From: Calycina herbarum
Lineage: Eukaryota > Ascomycota > Leotiomycetes > Helotiales > Pezizellaceae
Length of the DNA: 64,000 bases
Assembly (NCBI GenBank): GCA_001414485.1
Contig: LLEY01000019.1
Coordinates: forward strand, 434,001-498,000
Direction: 5' to 3'
In this document: piece by piece, positions 24,103-33,869 of the stretch
How positions within the stretch are numbered: the first letter of the stretch is position 1
How the letters are laid out: each line of letters begins with the position of its first letter
The notes under the pieces: model-generated
Told to the model about the DNA's origin: nothing
The model's input: the letters and a program-made list of their open reading frames with translations, nothing else
Databases searched by the model: none
Translations under genes and position numbers: made by a program

Positions 24103-24694
24103 TCTGATGGTGCGGAGTAGGATTATGGTTGAGATGTGCTGTAAAGGTTGGTAAGAAAGTAGGTGTTCGTTCAATAGAGTGTTTTCACAACGATAATTAT
24201 TTTTTAAATATTGATGAAGGTTGCAGATCGAGTAGATAGCGGTTGATTTGAGTAAAAGTCGAAAGAAGCCTTTATAAGCGACATAATAACAGGTTCAAAC
24301 ATCGTAAAGAGTGATATGAGGTCATACCTATCAATTAATTATTGTAGTGCAAGAGAGTAAGTGGCTATGTCTACTGTTTGAATAATGTGTTGTAATTAAG
24401 CGAATCAAGGAATGCAAAGCCACATCTCGCTTGTTATAAAAATCATCCCGCACCGGAAATTCAAGTGAAACTTTTGAATTATGATTCATGTAGTTGACAT
24501 TGGAAATTACCAATCCCTGCCGGCAGAGAACAATGTCCAGCTTCCAAGTACTCATCACTTCCCAGGTCCCATTTTTGCATCCAAGAGACCACCCCTCCAG
24601 GGGGCAGCTTTTCAAGTCTACCCCTTTTCAACGCTCATCTTCCGAATTCCCCTAAATCTAATTTCTCAGCTGAAAACCGAGGTTCATAGTTCCT
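24103..24694. other. upstream region of CxxC copy 2 and 3' flank of copy 3
   Basis: At 24245-24280 is the AAGAAGCCTTTATAAG block (in gene direction a TATAAAGGCTTCTT promoter-like element). At 24525-24605 is the family's 3' flank repeat. No other gene is seen. Confidence 0.45.
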
Positions 24695-24946
24695 TCAGTG
24701 GTTGCGGCGTCTGCGCCTGCGCCTGTTTGGCTGTGGGGGATCACCGTAATCACCCTCAAAACAACGAAAACAACGAAACCACTCGTGTGGTTCAACTTCA
24801 GTGTTTAATTATATTCTATCGGCACAGAAATCATAAGTTTCCCAGGCGTTTATGGTACCGCAGTCTTGTGGGCAACGCCTTGTAATTTGAAACGTTTCAT
24901 GAACAAATTGGCAGTCTTCGCATCTGGCAAACCAGAGGGTACACAT
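24695..24946 (-). pseudogene. CxxC small-protein family, copy 3 (TAA at codon 46)
   Basis: From the ATG at 24946 the frame encodes a single module (MC....RCEDC, then CPQDCG) and hits TAA at codon 46. Beyond it the same frame continues through FRCFRC, which matches the closing CxxC of the module, and an Arg-rich tail, to a stop at 24695 (84 codons in all). A CAA-to-TAA transition would explain the break. Whether the 45-residue product is made is unknown; it would lack the last CxxC. Confidence 0.6.
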
Positions 24947-26836
24947 GGTGCATAATGATGTTATTTTCTCCGGGAAAACTCGTGTAGTTGTTTGGGTATG
25001 CTTTGATTTTATTTGGAGTAGCGTTGAGTATTGTGATGTGAAGCTTGAGGAGATGGACGTGGTTTATCTCTATTTCGGTGTAGGGCAATACTGAAGATGG
25101 TAGTGCAAAGCTCAAGGAGAAAGAGGTTGTTTTGCTTTGCTTTGATGTAAAGTAGTGTTAAAGATTGTGGTGTGAGAATTGAGTAGATGGAGGTTGTTGG
25201 GAACTGAAGTCTAGGTATAAGAAGCATTTCTTTTATAGAAATCTGCTAGTAGGCTATGACATCCTGAATTAATAATAGATCTAAATTTGACTATTCATTT
25301 GTTAACAACTCTAGCAAGAAGCGAACGAGTATTCTTAGTTATCGTTTGAATAATTCTAGCATTTACTGCTGGTGAACAGAAATTGAGAGATAATCAGTAA
25401 AAGAGAACGGGTATTGCAAGGATTATATCATCTCAAACCTTGCTTTTTATCAGGTAATATTCACGGATCAAGATATTATTCGAAGATGACAAGTAATAAT
25501 CATTACGAGATTAGATGCCGGCAGCTCTTCATTTATTAAGTATAGCTTGAGGCGACGATTAATGCAACAGAATCAGGCCAATAATGTCACGCCAGTAGGT
25601 CAAACTACCTATAGGAGTGAGCAGATACAAGCTGTACATTCAACAAAAGCTTGTTCAGTCGTTAGATAACATTATTCAAAAAGCTCTTATAAACCCTGCG
25701 GTATTAACCTTCTCATTAGAACCTTGACACAGTTTAAATGAAATGACTTTTCAGGGTTCTCTATGAAACTTGATGGTTTTACAAAATCCCAACTAAAATT
25801 CGGCTTCTTATTTTTTAAACCAATCATAGTTCAGACTCTCGTAACTATATAGTAAATTCTCGCTACGACTCCAAAACCAAATCTAGGAATTTGTATTTAG
25901 AACTATTATGTCCATAAGTATAAGTACCAATATGAACAATCATCTATAGATGTAGCATAACCACCAAGGAAGAAAGAGTTCAAGCGAATAACAAGAACAA
26001 AGACTACAAAGAACAGCTCTCTAAGCGAGGAGTCTCTAATTTCACGAAAGAGAGCCATCTTACCAAACGTATGCCAACAAACTACCTTATCTTGTAAATT
26101 GTCCATTAGCTGGAGCAATCTTTCACTAGTTAGATATTATATTTCTGCTTACATAACAAATACTGAGACGAAACAGGGATATAATACCTGGAGTCCTTTG
26201 GCAAGACCTCGACTGAGTATTTATGAGCCTATTGGGTATCTGAGAAGGGAGAGAGAACAGAAAATTTTCACTTTTCAATTTCACGTAGACTTCACTTCTT
26301 ACTACGAGATTTTTGCTTTGTTTTTACAAAACAGTAGGGTTTTTGCCCCAGTAAAGAGTAACAAGTGAACACCCGCTTTCTCATTGCGTGAAAATCTCTC
26401 GGAAATTCACAGTTACTCAGTAAGATCTCGAATAATTGTCATAAAACTAGTTTTCTAATTTTCCTAGTCCTTCTCATGCAATACTCCTAATTGTTATAGT
26501 CAGTTTTGTTCAATCGATGGGAAACTGAGCGTTCAGAGAGTGTTTTCTACTTCCATTACTTCGGAACTTTCTACCTCCCGAGTTTTCCGAGCAGGAACAT
26601 CACTCATTTGTGATTTTTCCCTTGCATTGGTAAGAATTTGGAGAGATGTTTGAAATCATTGCTGTTTCTAAGTGCGAACCAGTTCATTCGAATAGTCATT
26701 CAACTGGCTGGTTTTGGATAAAAGAGTAGTGTATTACGCTTAAAAACACCAAGGATTCCGCAAAGCTTCTACTTCTATACTTCTTACCCAAAAGCTACTA
26801 TTTCTCTTCCTACGATACCAAGCCCTTATTCCAACC
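24947..26836. other. intergenic region, no confident gene
   Basis: Near 25205-25240 is the shared promoter block of the CxxC family. A 66-codon minus-strand frame at 25906-26103 starts with ATG and is rich in hydrophobic residues, but I can attach it to no family. The rest is unremarkable AT-rich sequence. Confidence 0.4.
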
Positions 26837-27900
26837 ATGTCTCACCCTCGTCCCCCAGTATATTTCCTAGGCATCGGTGGCCCAAACTTCATCGAAAATC
26901 CCGCTCATGCAGCCTACAACCAACTGCGAACTATCGGTTATGAAATAACGTCTCAAATCATCAGCCAAAGTAGCCCTAAAATTAAAGCTATAGTCGTTCT
27001 CTCGGCTCATTGGCAAGACTCCCCAAATAGGGTTTCCATCAATGTTGCTGAAGAAGTGCCATTGATTTATAACTTTAACAATTTCCCTGCCTATTTTTAT
27101 AAGGTTGAGTTTCCTAATAAAGGGAGTAGGGAAGTTGCAGAAAGGGTTGTGGAAGTTTTAGAGAAAAAGGGGTTGAGTCTTGAGATGGTGGAAAGAGGTT
27201 TAGATCATGGTGTTTAGGCTAGGTTTTTAGTTAGTAGGTGTCTTTATCTATTCCTTCTTGTCGTAGATCATTTTTGAGCTTGATATAACACCTCTCCAGG
27301 TTGAGGGGGAAAACTCTTTTAGGGTTGTAAGAAATGCTTAAAGTAAAGAATTTCTCGCTAACGAAATTGTAGAATTCCAGCTTTTAATCCTAAAACCAAC
27401 CCTTTGAACGTCCCAATTGTTCAAGTATCTCTCTTGAAAAGCGAGGACTGGGACAACATTACAATTTAGGAGAGGCCTTGGAAAGTCTAAGAAGAGAAGG
27501 GATCCTCATCATAGGAGCCGAAATAGCAGTTCACAATCTTCGGGATTTCCGAGCTTCCAAGGGAAGTGGTCAAACTATGCCGTACGTCACGCCGATGTCT
27601 TTTTATTTTTTCCCTTTTCGTCTACTACCGGTCTAACAGCTCTTCTCAAGTTACACCTACACTTTCGACGAAGCTTTAAAAGTAGCCGTCACTTCTAACC
27701 CCGAGGAAAGAAAGGAGAAAATGATAAAGTTGGTAGAAAGTGATGATTTCAGGAAAGCACATCCGACATTGGAACATTTACTTCCTGTTGATGTTGCTGC
27801 GGGGGCGGCAGGTGCGGATGTTGGTAAGCAATTATAGACCCTTCCGGAAGGAAGTTTGAGTTGGGCTCAATATAGGTTTAGCAATGCGAACGGGGTTTAA
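26837..27900 (+). pseudogene. LigB-family extradiol dioxygenase (4,5-DOPA dioxygenase-like), broken
   Basis: The frame starts at ATG 26837 with GIGGPNF and SAHWQ blocks and reaches LDHGV, where TAG (27215-27217) replaces an expected Trp codon. After an apparent intron the homology resumes at about 27391 (NVPIVQVSLL). It shifts frame by one base near 27455, continues through an intron (27582-27650), and meets a second TAG at 27835 before the normal C terminus (SLSWAQYRF, ending at 27900). LigB enzymes open catechol rings with iron or zinc held by His and Glu. The HWQ and DHG histidines are still present, but the three lesions make a working enzyme very unlikely. Confidence 0.8.
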
Positions 27901-28446
27901 GAATGTCAACAGAGAGTTATGATAAGTTGGTTTTTAAGAAGGCGCTGGTTTTGGGGTGCCGCAATAGAAGAAGGAACTCGGTTATCTTGATGCTAATTTA
28001 GATTACCATTTGGTGTAATTTGGGGGTTTTTAAATAGCCCTAGTTTCAAAAGGCTGGATCCAATAACTGCCGGTTCACTGAAACGCCAGGCTTGATTTTG
28101 GTGGCTTTTTAATCGTATTTTTCAAAACGGTAGTATAGTCAAGCCTCGAGGAGAGGGCGTTGAACTTCAAATTTCCGTTTAAGTAGTATATAATTTAGTA
28201 GCTTAGTAACGTGATACTCCACGTAACGCTGTCTAACAATTGTACTTAAACGACTTATCTCATCGATTTCTGATATTACACTTCAATCGACACTGCTGTG
28301 ATATTTTGATCGAATAAGTCTGCTTCGTAGGCCGAGTTGAGCTGTCCAGTAATTTTACTCGTCCCCTCATCTCACCAACACGACCACACAACCCACGACC
28401 ATTACGGAACAACGACAATCATCATTACAACCCACTGCAAGCCGAA
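27901..28446. other. intergenic region
   Basis: No gene is seen in this spacer between two broken genes. Its last 90 bases are CA-rich, as in leaders of fungal genes. Confidence 0.45.
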
Positions 28447-28981
28447 ATGGCAACTGATGCCTCCCAATCACCCATCGCACCAGGCGACCACAAGACCTAC
28501 ATGTCGTATGCCCTCACCCGCGCACGTCTCTCCCCACCCTCGCTCTCAAAATTCTGCGGTTCTCGTAGACGCAACCAACAATAAAGTCCTCTCAACAGGC
28601 TACTCCTCAGAACTTCCCGACAATAACCCCTCAGACCCAGGAAGACCCCACGCAGAACAATGTTGTTTTATAAAAATCGCTCGACAGCACAATGTCCTTG
28701 AAGAACGCATCGACGAGGTTCTGCCACCAAACACAGTTTTGTATACGACTATGGAGCCTTGTAATCAGAGGCTGAGTGGGAACAAACTATGTGTTGACAG
28801 GATACTGAGGCTTAGGAAAGCCATAAAGACCGTATATATTGGGCTTAAAGAGCCGGAGAATTTTATCGATCAGAGTGTTTTAGTGGTGGGGAGGAAAAGG
28901 CTGCCGGATGCTGGGATTGAGGTTAGGTTCATTGAAGGGATGGAAGAGGAGATTTTGAAGGTATCACTGGCCGGTCATTGA
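28447..28981 (+). pseudogene. cytidine/deoxycytidylate deaminase-fold protein, N-terminal frameshift
   Basis: From the ATG at 28447 the frame runs 34-35 codons to ...LSKFC, then the conserved reading jumps to another frame beginning AVLVDATNNK. The expected C-V-G-A linkage is missing, consistent with a deletion of about 8 bases at 28549-28558. The downstream frame holds HAEQCC (28649 on) and the PCNQRLSGNKLC segment, the zinc-binding His-Glu and paired Cys of the deaminase fold, and ends at 28981. An alternative ATG at 28457 in the downstream frame would give 174 residues with an unrelated N terminus. Fungal members resemble the deaminase part of riboflavin-pathway enzymes; the substrate is uncertain. 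Confidence 0.62.
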
Positions 28982-29611
28982 GTAACAGAAAAAAGGAAGA
29001 AAGGCACAGGTCCTGGTCAGTTTGTATCAGGGATAATGAGCCTTGGGGTTTGAGACGACGGGAGTTGTCGCGTACCCCGCACTTTGATAAAACCCCATTC
29101 CAGTCACATTTTTCAACAGAAAATAGCGTATGAAATACCCTGGCACTCCGGGGATAGAATTTACATACGGATTCGTGAAAACAGATAAGTGTTCTCACAG
29201 GTATATGAACCCCCACTGTTGAGCCAAAGAAGACCGCTGACGTTAATCAGCGCTGCCAAAAGGAAGTTGAGTTTTATCAACGAAAAGTCATGGAGTCAGT
29301 CACTAGGAAAATACTAATCGAATCGATGTCGAGCTTGTCCACGGTACAGCAAGAAAGTATATTCTTAAAGACATCCAAAGCTGTGTGTTAAAACATGGTA
29401 CACGGAGAGTTTGGGTCAATGAAAGCCATACCTTCTCCGCTCTTTCCCCCGAAAAACCAATGCTTAGAGAACATTCAGCACCCCCTGTCAATTTAATAAC
29501 GACCATCTTTGTTAATTCGTTTGTATAGGATACTGAGTGATTTGAGGGTCCTTGCCAAGACATATGGATAGAAGAATCATGTATGTGATTACGCTGGGTC
29601 ATCTCAAACAA
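28982..29611. other. intergenic region between convergent genes
   Basis: No gene is seen. It holds the 3' flanks of the deaminase-like gene and of the minus-strand lyase-superfamily gene. Confidence 0.45.
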
Positions 29612-30397
29612 TCAACTAGACTCCAAAATCTCTCTTGCCTTTTCCTCCAAAGCTCTCATAGCTACCCTCTGCAACCCAGGCCCAATACTAATCCTAGCAA
29701 CTCCAATCTCTTTCAACTCCTTCACGCCCAATTTTCCCTCTCCCTCAACTCTCATAGAAACATTCAACTTCCCCTCAAAAGCACGACTCAACTCCACCAC
29801 TTCCTCCCTACTTATGCCACCTCTCTTCGGACCACCCCAAACAAAGACAGTCGTAGCACCAGCCTCAAGATACCTCTTTCCCCTCTCAATAGCTTCAGAA
29901 ATCGTCCCCCCACTAAGCAAAACATCAGTCCTTGCATTAATAACGAAACCCGGGACACCAGATTTCTCTGCTTCAGCCTTCACCCTCTTTACTCTCTCAA
30001 TAGCTTCCTCGATACCCATCATCTTCCCATGCCTATCACAGTCCTCCAAATTCACACCCACAACACCTAGATTCAGCAGCGCCCTCAAACCCTCTTCAAG
30101 TCGATCTCCATATCCATCTTGAAAATCGACCGAAAGCGGAAGATTGAATTTTTTAGCAACAGGTGCGATATTACGAACAGCTGCAAGATTGACATCCAGT
30201 GTCAGATCATCATCTGACAAACCGGCTGCGAAGGCTATTGCTGCGCTTGCTGTGGCGAGGGCTTTTGTTCCGGGGAGAGAGGCGATTATTTGTGCTGTTA
30301 GGGCGTCGTAAATGTTGGTAAGAACTAGAGGATTACCGGGGATGTGGAGGGATGAAAGGTGGGCTGCTTGTTGGGAGTGCGTTTTGGTTGTCGTCAT
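29612..30397 (-). CDS. PEP mutase / isocitrate lyase superfamily enzyme
   Basis: A single exon of 261 residues starts at the ATG at 30397 (MTTTKTHSQQ). An open extension further upstream has no ATG. The fold is indicated by the early NIYDALTAQ segment, by DFQDGYGD at residues 91-98 (the metal-binding D-x-x-DGYG loop of phosphoenolpyruvate mutases and related lyases) and by GVNLEDC (114-120). The INARTDVLL and late IGPGL blocks follow. The KKCGH signature of true isocitrate lyase is absent, so it belongs with the small carboxyPEP-mutase/methylisocitrate-lyase-like group. These enzymes make or break C-C or P-C bonds next to a carboxylate; the substrate cannot be read from sequence. It has no targeting signal. 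Confidence 0.82.
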   Translation of the reverse strand: MTTTKTHSQQAAHLSSLHIPGNPLVLTNIYDALTAQIIASLPGTKALATASAAIAFAAGLSDDDLTLDVNLAAVRNIAPVAKKFNLPLSVDFQDGYGDRLEEGLRALLNLGVVGVNLEDCDRHGKMMGIEEAIERVKRVKAEAEKSGVPGFVINARTDVLLSGGTISEAIERGKRYLEAGATTVFVWGGPKRGGISREEVVELSRAFEGKLNVSMRVEGEGKLGVKELKEIGVARISIGPGLQRVAMRALEEKAREILESS

Positions 30398-30752
30398 TTT
30401 TTGAGAAAGGAGGGGACTGGTTTTGTGACTTGGAATCTTTTTGCGAAACTCCAAGTTTTCGTGATGGAGTTGGATTTGGAGATGATTTGAGAAGTTATGG
30501 GCCTTGCTTCTCTCACCGGAACTTTTCAATAAGGAGATATAGGATGAAGAGAATGACTCATAAATTAAGTGAGTGAGATTCACGTGATGTAAGAAGGAGC
30601 GACTTCTCTCCAATATGATTGGCCTGTCTCTTCTTATAAGAGGCTAAGTTCAAACCAAAAAGAGAACAGTTCCAGCTTACCCAAAAGAATAGAACTATGT
30701 ACAAGACCCCTCTACGACAATTCATCAATTCATCACTTCAAAAGTTCAAAGT
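30398..30752. other. spacer between two minus-strand genes
   Basis: This 355-base spacer has no gene of its own. It is the promoter side of the lyase-superfamily gene and the 3' flank of the glycosidase gene. Confidence 0.5.
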
Positions 30753-32759
30753 TCAAAGTTCCTCCTCGTCCACAAAAACCTCGATCCCGTCAACTGTCGC
30801 CTCGAATCCTAATTCGTGAACGTTAGCATTATTCCATGTTCTCACTTCAATGGTCTTCGGAATCAAGAACTTACCAGCACCTTCAACCCCAAACTTAACC
30901 ACGTTCTCACTGCCCTTCTCGAGATGAATCTCGACAGGAACAGTCTTATGAAACCCAGCTCTCGAGTTCAGCGCCGAGATATTCGTTGGTTTCACATCAT
31001 CATTAACCATCAAATACGCCTCACCAGCTATCCCGAAACCATCAGCAAAACCTTCTCAAGAACCCTAAAACAGGAGTTTGAAAATATACCTTCTTGGTGA
31101 TTAACAGTATAATGGAAAGAGACCCATTGTTTCTTCCCAGTCCCAGTCACATTTCGGAACGTGAGTGCACTACTTGAATCCACTATTTCACAAAATTAGC
31201 ACAAGAAAACTCGATTAAGCGAAAGGAGACAAACCTCGATGAACAGAACGTTTTCTCACAACCGCATTTCCAGTTCTCTCAGCATCAATAGCAGCATATC
31301 TCTTCCCAGCAGCAGGAAAAGATACAACACCGGTATTGACATCTACCTTCCACATCGCGTGGTAATCCAAAGTCAAAGTTTTCTTCCTATCCAAGAAAAA
31401 CAATTAGCCATCACGCTCCTCCGAAACATGGATGTCAAAAATATAAGGAGGGGGGGAAAAAATACCCAGAATCAACTTTAATAGGCAGCCAAACATGATT
31501 ACTACTGGGTCCCCCCTTCGAATCCCAACTATCCCCCATATAAATATAAGTCTTGGTCTTACTACCAGAGATAGTCATTTCAAAAGTGTTTTGCGAGTTG
31601 TAAGTGTTCTCTGCTTCGGGTGCGATGTTGGATCCTCCGGTCCAGGGTCCGTTGATAGACGAGGATGTGAAGACTGTGAAATTAGGTTTGATCAGGGAAG
31701 GTAAAAAGATTGGGGGAAGGGAAGAGGGGGGTAGGAGAAAACGAACCTTTATTAGGATTACTCCTCCAGCCAGTCTTCCCACTCACAATAAGATAATAAG
31801 TACTATCCACCTTCAAAATCCCGGGAGCTTCATACGCACCACCCGCTATTTCTCGTCAGCAATCCATCCTCTTCCCCCTCCAATCCCTCATCCCCTATCT
31901 CCCTCATCTCGCTCCCCATCCAAAATCCCTCTCCCATCCCTCAAAAAAACAAAAAGGGTTCACTTACTAAGTTGACTAGCCTTAGAACCAATACTCCCAT
32001 CAGAATTAATCCGATTAACCTGCACCGTATTATGATCAGCAGAGGTAAGAATATACCACGTCTCATCCGTATCCTGGAACATCCCCGTGTCGGAGTACGT
32101 GTAAGCGTTTGGGGGGACGGAAACGGCTGCTCCTTGGAGTTTGTAGCCACCAACCATGGTGGTGGACACCATTGCTTGGATGTGGCGGTCTAGTTGTCCG
32201 TAAATCTGGGTGTGTTAGTCGGGGGAGAGGGGCTGATCGGAGGGGAAAGGGCTAGAGAAAGAGGAAGGGGGAAGTAGAGGAAGAGAAATACCCAGAAACT
32301 ACCATTAGGCTTAGCAATCTTCGGTCTCCAAAGATATTGAAGATCATTCTGTTTCCCAAGAGGCGTCCAATTCAACAAATCAGTACTGGAATACATGAAA
32401 GCTTGTTCATCTATTTTTCGTCAACCATCAATCCGTTTCCTCATCCATCCCCATTCACTTCACCAATCCTCCCTGTGCCCTCCCCTTTCTCAATCGAGTC
32501 TCTCTTGCCAAAATACCAAACTCCCAGTAGAAAGTTTATAAAAACAAGAGGGAAAGGAAAAAAGGAGAAACATACTATTACTAGCACTCTGCCCAACCCA
32601 ATAAAATGTATCTCCCCTCTTCACAACATTCCCCCCATGCGCATCGATCTTCACCCCCTTAGTATCAGTCCACACCGCACCTGGTACAATCCAAGAAGCA
32701 GCTTGAACCTGAACCGAGAAGGTAAGAATCGCAGCAGCAATCGCCTGGGAGAACCTCAT
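30753..32759 (-). CDS. secreted GH43 exo-beta-1,3-galactanase-like enzyme with C-terminal CBM35-type domain
   Basis: Eight exons on the minus strand (32759-32576, 32410-32292, 32205-31968, 31845-31747, 31673-31466, 31386-31235, 31182-31090, 31027-30753) join in frame to 455 residues. Residues 1-20 are a signal peptide. A five-blade GH43 catalytic domain follows: KIDAHGG (Asp39 region), YSSTDLLNW, ETWYILTSADHN, YEAPGI with Glu186 as likely acid, and QNTFEM / YMGDSW blocks. The order and wording of these blocks match subfamily-24 galactan 1,3-beta-galactosidases, which trim galactan side chains of arabinogalactan proteins. The last ~140 residues look like a CBM35-type carbohydrate-binding beta-sandwich. 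Introns are 52-165 nt. The protein would be secreted and act on plant cell walls. Confidence 0.85.
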
Positions 32760-33869
32760 GTTGACAAATAAATGTATTCCTTCTACGTTCACGAATGCGT
32801 TTCAAGAGGTAAGTAAGTAAGTAATCAGGCCAGGACTCCGAGGAATAAAGTTATAAATACCCCCCCAAGGCAAAACTCCGGTCCCAAAGACAAAATCACA
32901 GGATAATGATTCGGCCAAGAAATAATAAACACGAAAAACAAGCATGCGGGAATCCACTGTAGCCGAAAAAAAGCCAGTAGGCATTGCATTCAGCCTCATA
33001 ATTTGCCACGAACTGTAGGTGGAAACAACCGCACCTCCGATTCCACAAATCACTTCTCTTACAATTCAAACATCCATCGCGGGGAAACGCGGGGATACCA
33101 CCCCAGTCAAAAAACCAATACGAGACTCCAAGGTTCTAAAAGATCCACACAAGGAAAGTGGGGATACGACCTACCTAAAAACCACGAGAACAAACGTCCT
33201 ACAAAACAGGCCAAAGGTACTTAATATCACACTCATCCCAAGGAACCAGCTTCCGTGAAAGACAAAAATCTAAATCTCCCAAGTTCTTCGGGCTATCTCT
33301 CTCCTTCCGAGATATGAACTCCCTATTGGAACGGAATGTCGAACTAAGTGAACCGATCATCTAAAGCTTCGCTTCATACGACCAGGAGGTACCAAGAAGC
33401 ACTCAAAAATGCACAGGAGAGGAGAAGCTGTAAAGTGAAAAGCAATCGTGCTAAATTGTTGATTTCAATTTTGATTATCTAAGGACCGCAAAATCGTGTC
33501 GTAAAATGTAGCAGGATAGAAAAGTGCCAATAATCTCGAACTAAACCATCAAGCAAATGAATCTACGAATCCTTCCGGTAAACATCCGAGAATAATCTGT
33601 GCCAAGTCTTGATGCCCCAGCTCCCAAAGATGGTAAATAGCAACAAAAGAACATCCACAACTAGAAACTTCCTAGCTTTTGTGCAGAAGACACAAGCCTC
33701 CCGTTCAATGTTTGGAGTTTATGCGAGAAGAGCGTCGTAAAGGTGCTTTAAGGATGTCGGTACGATGCCAGTCTCTCGTGCGAAGTGCGAAACGTGTAAC
33801 CTACCATCATAAGATTAGACACTGAATGAAAATTGCAAGCACGGCGAAGAATATATAAAGTGAACTCAC
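32760..33869. other. intergenic region
   Basis: No gene is seen in 1.1 kb. It holds the promoter of the galactanase gene at one side and the 3' flank of the UBC/VWA gene at the other. Confidence 0.45.

Noticed and set aside
25906..26103. 66-codon minus-strand frame with hydrophobic stretch
   Set aside because: It has an ATG and a vague transporter flavour, but is too short and unsupported to call even as a remnant.
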